Below are positions 44,476 to 53,845 of a DNA stretch of 64,000 bases, in pieces (the stretch's first letter is position 1; the number at the start of each line of letters is the position of its first letter). Source of the DNA: an uncultured Eubacteriales bacterium (lineage in GTDB: Bacteria > Bacillota > Clostridia > Christensenellales > Aristaeellaceae). The notes below the pieces were generated by a model, which was given only the letters and a program-made list of their open reading frames with translations, searched no databases and was not told the origin of the DNA. The position numbers were made by a program, and so were the translations under genes. The stretch is taken from positions 1 through 64,000 of the forward strand of contig UQNN01000001.1 in the NCBI GenBank assembly GCA_900542445.1. The letters run 5' to 3'.

Positions 44476-45624
44476 ATGAAAAAAAAGCATCCTTTTTTGT
44501 ATAATATTATTCGCAGATCGATTGTCGTAGTGCTGCTGGCCATGATGGCGCTTACAGCATATAATCAGTCCACCGGATCGCTCATTTCACCGGAAGGGCT
44601 GTTGGCGAAAATCATTACGCCGATTCAGGGGGTTGTATCGCAGGCTAGTCAGGCAATCTCCAATTATATGTATCGCGTGAAACTCAGAAGCAATATTGAA
44701 TATGAGTACAACCAACTTAAAGCGCAAAACGACGAATTAACCTTACGCAGTATTCTATACGAAGAACTGGAACAGGAAAATACGCAGTTGCGTGCGTTGC
44801 TTGGCGAATATGAGTCGCGCTCGACCATGAACCCCGTGCTTGCACGCGTAATTGCCAGCGAAACGGGCAATTATTTTTCCACATTTACCATCAACAAAGG
44901 CAAAAATGACGGCGTGGATACGCAGATGGCCGTCATCACATCCGAAGGTCTGGTTGGCTATACCTACGAGGTATTTGACACCACGTCCAAAGTGATTACG
45001 ATCATAGATGATCAGGCGAGCTTGGCCGCTTTGATTGAAAGCAGCCGCGACCAGGGCGCCGTTAAGGGTACGCTCGGAAGCACCGGAGAGCCGCTTTGCC
45101 GAATGTATTATCTTTCGGCGGACAGTGTTCCAAGACCCGGCGACCGGGTGATTACTTCCGGCGTGGGCGTTTCGTTTCCGAAAGGTCTGCTGATCGGCTA
45201 TGTGCGCGAAAGCACGCGTGCGATTGAAGATAGCAAGCACTACATCGTGGTCGAACCTGCGGCGGATTTTGAACACATCGAAAACGTGCTCGTGCTGCGG
45301 TATTACGCCGACGTTGAAGCGATGCCGGATAACTATGACAATACGGAAGTGATCATTGCGCCGGTTGCAACTGCGAGACCGCAGGCTGTGATCGAGGAAG
45401 AACGTTTGACGAATTCCACGCCTGTTCCGTTGCCGGATGCGCCGGGCAAAGCGACACCGACCCCTGAGCCGGAAGCGCTGGATATCGTGATCGATGAAGA
45501 GGCAATGGGGGATTTGGCAGAGCGTATTGTGGAGGCAACGTCGACTCCGGCGCCGGAAACGACGGAGGAACCGATTGTCTATGATGATCCCGAAGTCGAT
45601 GCGCCGTTCCCCGATGATTTGTAA
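44476..45624 (+). CDS. mreC: Rod shape-determining protein MreC
   Basis: A 382-residue protein with a short cytoplasmic N-terminus, one membrane helix (about residues 12-30), a coiled coil (about 70-115) and the two beta-barrel periplasmic-side domains (to about 285). A proline/threonine/glutamate-rich, probably disordered tail (about 290-382) is longer than usual. MreC links MreB to PBP2 and RodA. Confidence 0.92.
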   Translation: MKKKHPFLYNIIRRSIVVVLLAMMALTAYNQSTGSLISPEGLLAKIITPIQGVVSQASQAISNYMYRVKLRSNIEYEYNQLKAQNDELTLRSILYEELEQENTQLRALLGEYESRSTMNPVLARVIASETGNYFSTFTINKGKNDGVDTQMAVITSEGLVGYTYEVFDTTSKVITIIDDQASLAALIESSRDQGAVKGTLGSTGEPLCRMYYLSADSVPRPGDRVITSGVGVSFPKGLLIGYVRESTRAIEDSKHYIVVEPAADFEHIENVLVLRYYADVEAMPDNYDNTEVIIAPVATARPQAVIEEERLTNSTPVPLPDAPGKATPTPEPEALDIVIDEEAMGDLAERIVEATSTPAPETTEEPIVYDDPEVDAPFPDDL

Positions 45625-45647
45625 AACGGACGACATGAGGTGAAGCG

Positions 45648-46208
45648 ATGTCAAGAGCAATACGGATTGTCGTTACGGTCTTTCTGGCGTGCATCTGTCA
45701 GACGGATTTGGTAAAGTATATTCGGATAGCGGGAATTGCGCCGGATATGCTGACCGTTTTTCTGGTGCTGCTGACGGGCTACACCGGCGCATATGGAGGG
45801 TTTTGCGCCGGAAGCCTGTTAGCGATGCTGTATGACGCCAGCGTCGGCTATGTGCTCGCTATCAATTTGGTTTGCTACGCATTCATTGGCTGGGCGGCTC
45901 CGATGCTGCGCAGCGCGATGAATAAAAAGCTGAGTAAAGTTAAACACAAAAGCTATCTGGAATTGATGCTCATCTGTTTTTTCCTGACGCTGATGAGAGA
46001 AATTGTTTATATCGGCTATTTGTTCCTCATTGGCGCAGAACAGAGCGTTGTGACGATCCTGCGCGCCCTGCTTTGCGCGGCATACAGCGCGGCGATGATC
46101 CTTCCGTGCTCGTTGATAACGGGCAAAGTGATGAGCATACATCCGTTTAAGCGGAAAAAGGATGAGGATTTGACGGAAGATATGGACGTGAAAAAGACCA
46201 AACGTTGA
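45648..46208 (+). CDS. mreD: Rod shape-determining protein MreD
   Basis: A 186-residue membrane protein with five or six hydrophobic helices and a charged C-terminal tail. Sequence conservation is low, as always for MreD, but size, topology and position between mreC and the PBP2 gene make the call firm. It acts in the elongation complex with MreC. Confidence 0.88.
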   Translation: MSRAIRIVVTVFLACICQTDLVKYIRIAGIAPDMLTVFLVLLTGYTGAYGGFCAGSLLAMLYDASVGYVLAINLVCYAFIGWAAPMLRSAMNKKLSKVKHKSYLELMLICFFLTLMREIVYIGYLFLIGAEQSVVTILRALLCAAYSAAMILPCSLITGKVMSIHPFKRKKDEDLTEDMDVKKTKR

Positions 46209-46232
46209 TCACTTTCGGAGGTTTTGTGTTTC

Positions 46233-48767
46233 GTGAATAAAAAATATCTGGGCCGATATCGGACGATTGCCTGCATGGTGGCTGTGCTTTTCGGCGTGTT
46301 GATTACGCGGCTTTTTAACTTGCAGGTTGCGGGATACGAGGATAATCTGGACAGCGCAGAAAGCAAAAAGACCAAGATCATTACCAGCCAGGGATCTCGC
46401 GGAACAATTATGGACGTGAATTCGCTGACATTGGCATATGACAAGCAGATTTACAACGTACAATTTTATCGTGATCCCAATTACACGCCGACTGACATCG
46501 ATGAAACAACGGGCAAAACGGTCAGTCAGTACAAGGTATATACGAACGCCATCATCAATGTGATCGATATTGTTGAGAAAAATGGCGGTACGCTCAATAC
46601 ATCGTTTTCCCTTGTTCAGGATGAAATGACGGGGCTTTGGGTTTTTACATGGAACAATAGCAATTATACGCAGGCGCAGCAGGATGCGCGCGAAAAAATG
46701 TGGCGCAGCAACTTCTATGTCAGCAGCACTACCGCGTATCCGCAGCAGGAATTATTTGAAAAGCTTTGCACCAAATACAGGATTCCTGACGAACTGAGTA
46801 CCGAAAAGAAAATTCAGGTGCTCAGCGTATGGGAAACCATGCAGAACAATGCGTTCCTTTCTCAACCCATTACCATTGCCTCCAACGTCAGCTGGGAGAC
46901 TGTTATCGAGATTGAGGCTAAAGCGCTGACAATGGAGGGCATCAGCGTTTCGGTGAGCACGCAGCGCGTGTATCCCAACGGTACACTGGCATGCCATGTT
47001 ATCGGTTATATCGGTAAAATTCAGAATTACGACACGTACTACGCTTCTTATAAGGATAAGGGATATGCGCTGTCGGACTTGATTGGCCTTGACGGCGTGG
47101 AAAAGACAATGGAGGATTGGCTTTCTCCATGCACGACGCAGCGCGTGGGTAAACGCGTTGTGGAAATTGATCGATACGGCGCAGTCAGCCGAACGCTTTC
47201 TTCGACGGAAGCGACGGATGGCAACAACATCAAGCTGACGATTGATTCCAACCTCCAGCGTATTGCGGAAAGCGCGCTGGAAGAGAATATCAATTATATC
47301 CGAGATCGGCAGGAAATTCTGCTCAACAGCGACACCTGGCTGGATACGAATAAAGCGGAACTCCAGGGTACGACGCGCGACTTTGAAACCAATCCGATTG
47401 AGCTGGCGGAAAAAGGCGCTGTGGTTGTCATCGATATGGAGGGGCGCGTGTTGGCGCTGGCGAGCTATCCGCCGTACGACCCGAATGCGTTCATTGTGGG
47501 CGGCGAAGCGGCGGCCAACATTCTGCTCGATTCACGCAACCCGCTGGTCAACTACGCTATCGGTTCGCGCGATACGCCGGGTTCTATTTTCAAGATGGTT
47601 ACAGCTACTGCCGGTCTGCTGAATGGTCAACTTACGCTGTCTGAACGGATCAGCGACGGCGGCCGGTTTGACAAATATGACAAAACGAATCCGCCGCGCT
47701 GCTGGCTGAATCCGAAGAGATTGAGCCAACACGCCGAGCAGACGGTTGTCGAGGGTATTACGCATTCCTGTAACTATTTCTTCTATACGGTTGGCTCGCG
47801 GCTGTATGAGAATACGGATGATCAGCTTTATAAGACGGCGGCGCTTTATGGCTTGACGACGAAAACCGGCATCGACCTGCCGGGCGAGCTTCAGGGTTAT
47901 GTAGCCAGCCAGACAACGTTGTATGATAAAAATAAAGCCATCAGTGCAGCTGAGCAGTCTACATGGAGACCTTCGATTGTTTTTAACAATATCAAAAAGC
48001 ACCTTGTCGATGTCGGCGAACAGTACAATATGACGTTCGACGAGGAAAAACTGAACAAATGCGTTAAGCGGCTGATGGATATGGCTGTTGACTACAACCA
48101 GAATGACTGGCTGCCGGAAATCCGAACTATCCTGATGGAAGAGCTGGATATGCCGCGCGAACTCGTTTATTTGCAGATTGTAGCCGGTGATACGTACATC
48201 ATGCTGAACGAAATTAAGTGGGGCGGTTCGGAAGCGATCATGGCGGCGGTTGGCCAGTCGATCACCACGGTGACGCCGGTTGCAATGGCGCGCTATGTGG
48301 CGGCTGTTGCGAATGGCGGCAAGGTTTATGACCTGCGGCTGATCGACTCCATTATTTCACCGGATGGCGAAGTGCTCAGCGAGAGCACGCCGATTCTGGC
48401 ATCCGAAATCGAAGGCGACGGGGTTCAGGAATATCTGGCGGCGCTGCGGCAAGGCATGAGCGACGTTACCAAAGATGAAGGTACTGCAGGTTCGTTCTTC
48501 AAAGGCGAATATGCCGATGTCGGCGAGAAGATGGGCGCTAAGACAGGTACGGCGGAAAAGACGAGCATCGACCTGGAGAATAACGCGTGGATGGTGGCCT
48601 TTGCACCATATGATGATCCGCAGATCGCTGTATGCGTATATATCCCGCACGGATACAGCGGATCGTACTGCTCTATCACAATTCGTGAAGTTTTGAACTA
48701 CTATCTGGAACACATGGACTTGGACAGCGAGGATATCATGCCGCCTTCCAATGCGCTGGCGTATTGA
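46233..48767 (+). CDS. mrdA: Penicillin-binding protein 2 (elongation transpeptidase), with insertion
   Basis: A class B transpeptidase that cross-links lateral wall peptidoglycan with RodA. At 844 residues it is long for the family. One N-terminal membrane helix is followed by the PBP dimerisation domain and the transpeptidase domain with SxxK (PGSIFKM), SxN (HSCNYFFY) and KTG (KTGTAEKT). Between the DLPGE segment (about residue 548) and the GQSITTVTP segment (about 673) lie roughly 125 residues, where about 35 are usual: a helical, charged insertion of some 90 residues. The GTG at 46233 is preferred over a TTG at 46224 because of spacing to CGGAGG. Confidence 0.92.
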   Translation: MNKKYLGRYRTIACMVAVLFGVLITRLFNLQVAGYEDNLDSAESKKTKIITSQGSRGTIMDVNSLTLAYDKQIYNVQFYRDPNYTPTDIDETTGKTVSQYKVYTNAIINVIDIVEKNGGTLNTSFSLVQDEMTGLWVFTWNNSNYTQAQQDAREKMWRSNFYVSSTTAYPQQELFEKLCTKYRIPDELSTEKKIQVLSVWETMQNNAFLSQPITIASNVSWETVIEIEAKALTMEGISVSVSTQRVYPNGTLACHVIGYIGKIQNYDTYYASYKDKGYALSDLIGLDGVEKTMEDWLSPCTTQRVGKRVVEIDRYGAVSRTLSSTEATDGNNIKLTIDSNLQRIAESALEENINYIRDRQEILLNSDTWLDTNKAELQGTTRDFETNPIELAEKGAVVVIDMEGRVLALASYPPYDPNAFIVGGEAAANILLDSRNPLVNYAIGSRDTPGSIFKMVTATAGLLNGQLTLSERISDGGRFDKYDKTNPPRCWLNPKRLSQHAEQTVVEGITHSCNYFFYTVGSRLYENTDDQLYKTAALYGLTTKTGIDLPGELQGYVASQTTLYDKNKAISAAEQSTWRPSIVFNNIKKHLVDVGEQYNMTFDEEKLNKCVKRLMDMAVDYNQNDWLPEIRTILMEELDMPRELVYLQIVAGDTYIMLNEIKWGGSEAIMAAVGQSITTVTPVAMARYVAAVANGGKVYDLRLIDSIISPDGEVLSESTPILASEIEGDGVQEYLAALRQGMSDVTKDEGTAGSFFKGEYADVGEKMGAKTGTAEKTSIDLENNAWMVAFAPYDDPQIAVCVYIPHGYSGSYCSITIREVLNYYLEHMDLDSEDIMPPSNALAY

Positions 48768-48782
48768 TATCGGAGAGGGACA

Positions 48783-49493
48783 ATGGCGAAAATTTTTGCT
48801 GTGTGTTCAGGCTGCGGCGGCGTCGGCAAAACGACGGTTGCGCTTTCTTTGGCAGTCAGCGCTGCAAAACGGGGCAAGCGCACGATTCTGCTTGACGCCT
48901 CAGGAGTAAGCCGGGCATGCGATTTGGCGTTGGGGCTTGAGAACATTGTTGTGCTTGATATGGCGGATGTGGCTAATCGACAGGCAGGAATTGAAGCGGC
49001 GCTGTATAAAGCGCCGAGATATGAAAATCTGCGTTTTGCCTGTGCATCGCTGTATGACGATGTGTCGATAATGGAACTGACGAGCACGCTGTTGGCGCTT
49101 CATTCGCTTTGTGATGTGCTGGTGATTGATTGTCAGACGGGACATTTTGCGCTCGGACGGGAGTTGCTTGGGCGAGAAGATGTGCGTCTTATTGTAACGC
49201 GTCCGGATGACGTGTCAATCCGGGCGAGCGAGCGCATGATGATGAAGGATAGAAGCGGCTTGGAGGAAAGAATGCTGGTTGTCAATCGGGCTTCGGCGTT
49301 GTACGTTCGCAAAAAAATGCAGTATGACGCAAAAACGGTTGAAATGACGCTGGATTGTCCGCTGGCCGGATGTATTCCGGAGGATGATTCCGTGGCAGCC
49401 TGTTCGCAGAAAGGACGCATTGCACTCGAATGTGACGGCCCCGCACGCAGAGCGCTCGCCCAGTTGACGGACATCCTGTTGGGCGAAGTATAA
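48783..49493 (+). CDS. MinD/ParA-like ATPase with altered P-loop
   Basis: A 236-residue P-loop ATPase of the MinD/ParA superfamily. The P-loop reads SGCGGVGKTT (residues 9-18). The position of the signature lysine of deviant Walker A motifs is cysteine (Cys11), while the catalytic-site lysine (Lys16) is kept. LLDASGVSRACDLALGL and LVIDCQTG correspond to the switch regions. The amphipathic membrane-targeting helix expected at the C-terminus of MinD is not obvious, and no minC or minE is present. It occupies the minCD position of the Bacillus mre-min-spoIVF locus, but lies between PBP2 and rodA. It may be a divergent MinD or a new elongation-complex factor. Confidence 0.78.
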   Translation: MAKIFAVCSGCGGVGKTTVALSLAVSAAKRGKRTILLDASGVSRACDLALGLENIVVLDMADVANRQAGIEAALYKAPRYENLRFACASLYDDVSIMELTSTLLALHSLCDVLVIDCQTGHFALGRELLGREDVRLIVTRPDDVSIRASERMMMKDRSGLEERMLVVNRASALYVRKKMQYDAKTVEMTLDCPLAGCIPEDDSVAACSQKGRIALECDGPARRALAQLTDILLGEV

Positions 49494-49508
49494 ACAAGGA
49501 GACAAAGC

Positions 49509-50678
49509 ATGTTCTTTTCGGAAAACAACAGGTTATCCAGGCCGCATTTTGACTGGCCGCTGCTGGTCGCGAGCTATATGCTGGCGCTTTATGGCGTGCT
49601 GGCTATCACGATTGCGAACTTCGATCCGTCGCTTGGTTCGGACCGTTCGCTTCAGGATCTGGTTATGGATGCCAATAACGGTCGTCTTCAGCTGCTTTGG
49701 GTTGTAGTGAGCATGGTTGCCGTGGCTGTTATCGTCAATATTAACTATACGATCATCGGTAAGTTATGGCCGGTTATCTATTTTATTGACGTACTGCTAC
49801 TGGGGCTGGTGCTTACGACCTCCAAAATCAACGGCGTCAGCGGCTGGTTTCAATTCCTTGACCGTACCTTTCAGCCGTCCGAGTTGGCAAAATTGGCGTT
49901 GATCATCACATTATCTAAAGCTTTAACGCGCCATCCGGATAAGCCGATTCCTAATTTCAGATACTTCATCTATATTTGTATCCATTTTGGTATTCCGGCG
50001 CTGCTGATTGCCGCACAACCTGATATTGGTACATTGATGGTATTTTGCGTTATCTTCGTAGCGCTGCTGTTTGTTTCCGGTTTTGAACTGCGTTGGATGT
50101 TTCTGCTGGGCGGTATTGTTGCGGCGGGGCTTACGCCGATCATCTTCTATCTGGCTTCAACGAATAACTTCCGCTGGCTGCGTCTGGTTGCGTTTATGAA
50201 TCCGGAATCCGACCCGACGGGTAGCAGCTACCAGATCGTCAATTCAAAGATCACAATCGGGTCAGGCGGACTGTATGGAAAAGGAGCATGGTCAGAGGGA
50301 ACGCTGACGCATCTTAACTATGTACCGGAAAACCATACGGATTTTATCTTTTCAGTTGTGGGCGAGACGCTTGGCTTTGTTGGCGCGCTGGTGCTGCTCA
50401 CGCTTTATGCCTTCGTGATTTATCGCATGCTTCTGCTTGCATTCCACACCAACGACAAATTTGGGCAGCTGATTATTGTCGGCGTGATGGCCATGCTGGT
50501 TTTCCATGTATATGAAAACATTGGCATGTGCATTGGCGTAATGCCGATTACGGGTATTCCGCTTCCGTTTATCAGCTATGGCGGAACAAATCTGGTTGTG
50601 AATATGGCAGGTGTGGGCTTGGTACTCAATGTCACCCAACATAAGAGTTCGATGGATTTAAAGAATAAGGTGGAATAG
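49509..50678 (+). CDS. rodA: Peptidoglycan glycosyltransferase RodA (FtsW/RodA/SpoVE family)
   Basis: A 389-residue membrane protein with about ten helices that polymerises lipid II into glycan strands together with PBP2. Family motifs: QPSELAKLALI (about residue 118), AAQPDIGT, the PENHTDFIFSVVGE block with the essential aspartate, and the C-terminal GIPLPFISYGGT. Its position two genes after the PBP2 gene supports RodA rather than FtsW or SpoVE. Confidence 0.94.
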   Translation: MFFSENNRLSRPHFDWPLLVASYMLALYGVLAITIANFDPSLGSDRSLQDLVMDANNGRLQLLWVVVSMVAVAVIVNINYTIIGKLWPVIYFIDVLLLGLVLTTSKINGVSGWFQFLDRTFQPSELAKLALIITLSKALTRHPDKPIPNFRYFIYICIHFGIPALLIAAQPDIGTLMVFCVIFVALLFVSGFELRWMFLLGGIVAAGLTPIIFYLASTNNFRWLRLVAFMNPESDPTGSSYQIVNSKITIGSGGLYGKGAWSEGTLTHLNYVPENHTDFIFSVVGETLGFVGALVLLTLYAFVIYRMLLLAFHTNDKFGQLIIVGVMAMLVFHVYENIGMCIGVMPITGIPLPFISYGGTNLVVNMAGVGLVLNVTQHKSSMDLKNKVE

Positions 50679-50738
50679 TTCTGGTTCAAAACCCCTCCGC
50701 ATAGTGTTTGGCAGAAAAGTGAAGGAGGGAAAAGCGGC

Positions 50739-51386
50739 ATGGACAACGGCGGTAAAAAAGTCGTCATGGCGCAAATGAGGCCGCGCGAGCGGCGGGAGTG
50801 GACAAAGGAAAAGCCGCATAAAAGGCGGCTGAAATGGGATAAGCGGCTGTTGAGAAGGTCTGTGCCTTTAGCGGCCGCTTTTTTCTGCCTTGGAATCGCT
50901 GCGGTTGCAACAGCTTTGTTTGGCGACGATGTACAGTCTGTCATGAGTCGTGTAACAGCGGGATTTGAGTACGATGAAACGCTCGGACGGCTGCAATTTG
51001 TCAGCAGCGTTTTGCCGGAAAGCACGATGGTCTTTCTGACAGGAAACGATGACGAGCAGACGTGCACGGCAATTTTGCCGGCAGAAGTGATTACAGTGCA
51101 TGCCTGGAGAAAGGATGAGCCATGGATTGAATACGAAGGAGACGGAGAAATCAGTAGCTGCATGAGCGGTGAAGTGATGAATACCGTGAAAAACCGTCAA
51201 AATGAATACACCGTGCGTATTCTGCATGCGGATGGATATGAATCAGTTTACAGCGGGTTAAGCGCTGTACGGGTGGAAGAAGGAGAATATGTTCATGCCG
51301 GATCGGCAGTCGGGACAGTGGCGGGCACAGCTGCATTTGAATTGAGGAAAGACGGGTTGTCTGTAATGCCGGTGTTCGCAAATTGA
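50739..51386 (+). CDS. spoIVFA: SpoIVFA-like protein with degenerate M23 domain
   Basis: A 215-residue protein with a basic cytoplasmic N-terminus, one membrane helix (about residues 48-64) and an extracytoplasmic LytM-like domain. The domain keeps the fold pattern (GYESVYSGLSAVRVEEGEYVHAG), but the zinc-binding histidines of active M23 peptidases are missing, as in SpoIVFA. SpoIVFA holds the SpoIVFB protease inactive until engulfment is complete. The gene overlaps spoIVFB and is in the Bacillus-like position, so the call rests on context as well as topology. Confidence 0.8.
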   Translation: MDNGGKKVVMAQMRPRERREWTKEKPHKRRLKWDKRLLRRSVPLAAAFFCLGIAAVATALFGDDVQSVMSRVTAGFEYDETLGRLQFVSSVLPESTMVFLTGNDDEQTCTAILPAEVITVHAWRKDEPWIEYEGDGEISSCMSGEVMNTVKNRQNEYTVRILHADGYESVYSGLSAVRVEEGEYVHAGSAVGTVAGTAAFELRKDGLSVMPVFAN

Positions 51387-52300
51387 AGCTGAAAGTACAG
51401 CCGCTGTTTTTTCTCTATTTTCTGACTATTGCTGTCTTTTCATCCGTATGGGCATGCGGAGCTGCGTTGTTGGCGCTTTTGATTCATGAGGCGGCGCATC
51501 TTGCCGTCGGACATAGCATGGGTGAAAGAATCGAAAGCATTGAACTTACACCGTTTGGCGGCATAATCCATTATTCAGCCGGCGCAAGCCCACATAAAGG
51601 CGTAAAAGGCGTAGCGGTTGCCGCTGCGGGACCGCTGGCCAATTACGCGCTGATTGGATTGATGTCCTTCCCGGAAATGCAGCTTTTTTTGCCTTATTAT
51701 TTTATCAGACAAGCGATTTTGATGAATGCGGGAATGATGTTCCTCAATCTTCTTCCTGTTTTGCCGCTGGATGGCGGGCGGATTGTGTTTTACATTGGAT
51801 ATTATGTACTTCCGGTTGGGGTACTGACATCGATGCTCTCGTTTGGCGGTATGGCGGTTGGTATAATCATGACGGGACTTTCGCTGTATGGCACGATAGA
51901 ATTTGGAAAGATCAATTTGTCACTGCTTCTGGTTGGCGGTTATTTGGCGGTTTATGCTTACCGGAATAGAGGAATCATGCTTTCTGAAAATATGTATACG
52001 CTTTTACAGGAAAGGCAGGAGAACGGGAAAACCCCAACCGCTGTTCGAGTATACAGGGTAGACGGGAAAACCGAACTTTTGGCGCTAGTCGGCACTTTAG
52101 CAAACAATGAGGCAGTCGTTTTTCGTGTCGGAAATATCTGGCTGGACGACAGACAGGTTATTTCCGCTTTGCTGCATGATCCCAATATGACGGTTGAGGA
52201 AGCGTTGAAGAAAACAAATAACTCTGATGAAAATTATGGGAATGACTTGAAACATACCACGCTGTGCGATACAATAATACATGAAAATGTAGAGAAGTGA
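51383..52300 (+). CDS. spoIVFB: SpoIVFB-like M50 intramembrane metalloprotease
   Basis: A 305-residue site-2-protease-type enzyme. The zinc motif HEAAH (residues 35-39) lies in a membrane helix, and the third ligand is Asp130 in NLLPVLPLDGGR. Six hydrophobic segments are followed by a cytoplasmic CBS-like domain (about residues 195-290). SpoIVFB releases sigma-K in the mother cell by cleaving pro-sigma-K. The start is TTG, overlapping the spoIVFA stop in the sequence TTGA; translation probably depends on coupling. There is no better start downstream. Confidence 0.88.
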   Translation: MKLKVQPLFFLYFLTIAVFSSVWACGAALLALLIHEAAHLAVGHSMGERIESIELTPFGGIIHYSAGASPHKGVKGVAVAAAGPLANYALIGLMSFPEMQLFLPYYFIRQAILMNAGMMFLNLLPVLPLDGGRIVFYIGYYVLPVGVLTSMLSFGGMAVGIIMTGLSLYGTIEFGKINLSLLLVGGYLAVYAYRNRGIMLSENMYTLLQERQENGKTPTAVRVYRVDGKTELLALVGTLANNEAVVFRVGNIWLDDRQVISALLHDPNMTVEEALKKTNNSDENYGNDLKHTTLCDTIIHENVEK

Positions 52301-52312
52301 GAGGGTTTTACT

Positions 52313-53503
52313 TTGGACGATATACAGAAAGAGGCTGTTCATCCGCTTGAGGCGATGGGCATCAGCGGGGAAGTTGTACAGGCATTTAACTGGATGGGCT
52401 TTCATAATCTGACGGCGATTCAGGAAAAGTGCATTCCGCTGATGATGGATGGACATGATATCATCGCTATTGCACCGACAGGAACAGGCAAAACGCTTGG
52501 ATTTGGCATACCCATGCTGGAATATGTTAATTTGGATGACAGCAGCGTACAGGAAGTTGTGCTTGCGCCTACGCGCGAGTTGGCGCAGCAGATAGCCGAC
52601 GAGTTGACTAATCTGGCGCATTTTATCAAAGGGGTGAAAATTGCCGTCATTTACGGCGGTCAGCCGTTTGGAAAGCAAATGAGTGCGCTGAATCGCAAAC
52701 CGCAAGTGCTGGTGGCAACACCGGGACGTCTGCTTGACCATATGCAGCGCGGCAATATTCGCCTCGGAACGGTGCATACGATGGTGCTCGACGAAGCGGA
52801 TGAGATGTTGAAGATGGGCTTTGTGCAGGATGTTGAAAAAATCATCGAGAGCGCCGATCCGAATCGTCAGCTGGTGATGTTTAGCGCGACGACCAATCAG
52901 GATGTATTGACGGTTTCGTGGAAATACCAGCATGACCCGATTGAAATTGTTGTTCAGGCTCAGGCAGAGAATAAACCGAATATCACACAGTATATTGTAG
53001 AGTCCGATCAGAAGCAGAAATACGAGCATTTGCTGTATTTGCTGGACTCGGATCAGTATAAACGCGTGATGATCTTCTGCAACACAAAAGATATGACGGC
53101 ACGCCTTTGCGAACGGCTGAAAAAAGCTGGATACAATGCCGAATGCCTGCATGGCGACGTGCGCCAATCTCTGCGAGACAAGGTAATGTCCGGATTCAGG
53201 AAGGGTGAATTTGAAATCCTTGTGGCGACGGATGTTGCGGCGCGCGGCATTGACGTAGACGACGTAGAAGCGGTGTTCAACTATGATCTGCCGGATAAGC
53301 AGGAGTTTTATGTTCATCGGATCGGACGAACGGGGCGCGCAAAACGCGCGGGCGTGAGCTTTTCTTTTGTCAGTTTCAGAGACAGTATTCGTATGGATGA
53401 AATTCTTAAGTATATTGACAGCAAGCCGATTTCGCTTGTTTTTGATGAGTTTGGAACACTCTGCTATAAGGAAAGTGGGGAACCGTTTCTCGAAAACGCA
53501 TAA
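52313..53503 (+). CDS. DEAD-box RNA helicase
   Basis: A 396-residue ATP-dependent RNA helicase with both RecA-like domains and little else. Motifs in order: Q-motif region (LTAIQEKCIP), I (APTGTGKT), Ia (PTRELAQQ), II (VLDEADEM), III (SAT), V (ATDVAARGIDV) and VI (HRIGRTGR). The short length and lack of a basic tail or RNA-binding domain separate it from DbpA/YxiN and CshA forms with extensions. The start is TTG, seven bases after GAGGG. The gene lies 12 bases after spoIVFB. Confidence 0.93.
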   Translation: MDDIQKEAVHPLEAMGISGEVVQAFNWMGFHNLTAIQEKCIPLMMDGHDIIAIAPTGTGKTLGFGIPMLEYVNLDDSSVQEVVLAPTRELAQQIADELTNLAHFIKGVKIAVIYGGQPFGKQMSALNRKPQVLVATPGRLLDHMQRGNIRLGTVHTMVLDEADEMLKMGFVQDVEKIIESADPNRQLVMFSATTNQDVLTVSWKYQHDPIEIVVQAQAENKPNITQYIVESDQKQKYEHLLYLLDSDQYKRVMIFCNTKDMTARLCERLKKAGYNAECLHGDVRQSLRDKVMSGFRKGEFEILVATDVAARGIDVDDVEAVFNYDLPDKQEFYVHRIGRTGRAKRAGVSFSFVSFRDSIRMDEILKYIDSKPISLVFDEFGTLCYKESGEPFLENA

Positions 53504-53509
53504 ACGATT

Positions 53510-53550
53510 GGCATCAGCGGTAAAAGGAAAAGCCGCTGATGCCGCTTTTT
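53510..53550 (+). terminator. DEAD-box gene terminator
   Basis: An 11-bp perfect stem (GGCATCAGCGG with CCGCTGATGCC) and a 12-base loop are followed by GCTTTTT. It overlaps the 3' end of a possible minus-strand ORF. Confidence 0.85.
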
Positions 53551-53720
53551 CTGAGTACTGAAAGAAACTCTCCTTCGGAAATGGGCGATGAGAGCAGGAG
53601 GAGAAGCCTGGTATTTTTTCCATCAATACGACGAATTTGCGGCAGGTTTTCCAGCAGGGCGCGTGCACGCTCGCACGTTTCGGCACAACCGTAAAGCTGA
53701 AGAAACAGACTGAACGCCAT
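53514..53720 (-). CDS. Possible small protein, 68 residues
   Basis: A minus-strand ORF with a good binding site (TTTGGAG, eight bases before the ATG). The product begins MAFSLFLQLYGCAETCERA and has an alternating strand-helix-strand-strand-helix-strand pattern with two cysteines (GCAETC), reminiscent of small ferredoxin-like or heavy-metal-associated folds. Against it: its last codons coincide with the DEAD-box gene terminator and no clear promoter is seen. Homologues are not recognised. Confidence 0.4.
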   Translation of the reverse strand: MAFSLFLQLYGCAETCERARALLENLPQIRRIDGKNTRLLLLLSSPISEGEFLSVLRKSGISGFSFYR

Positions 53721-53845
53721 ATTTTCATCTCCAAACTACGATAAAATTTCGGGGAAACCATTGCATATTGTCTTTTTTTATGATATTCTTATATGCAGAT
53801 ATGAGCTTCGGTTTGTATCGTATGACGAAAGCGAGGGTTTTAACC

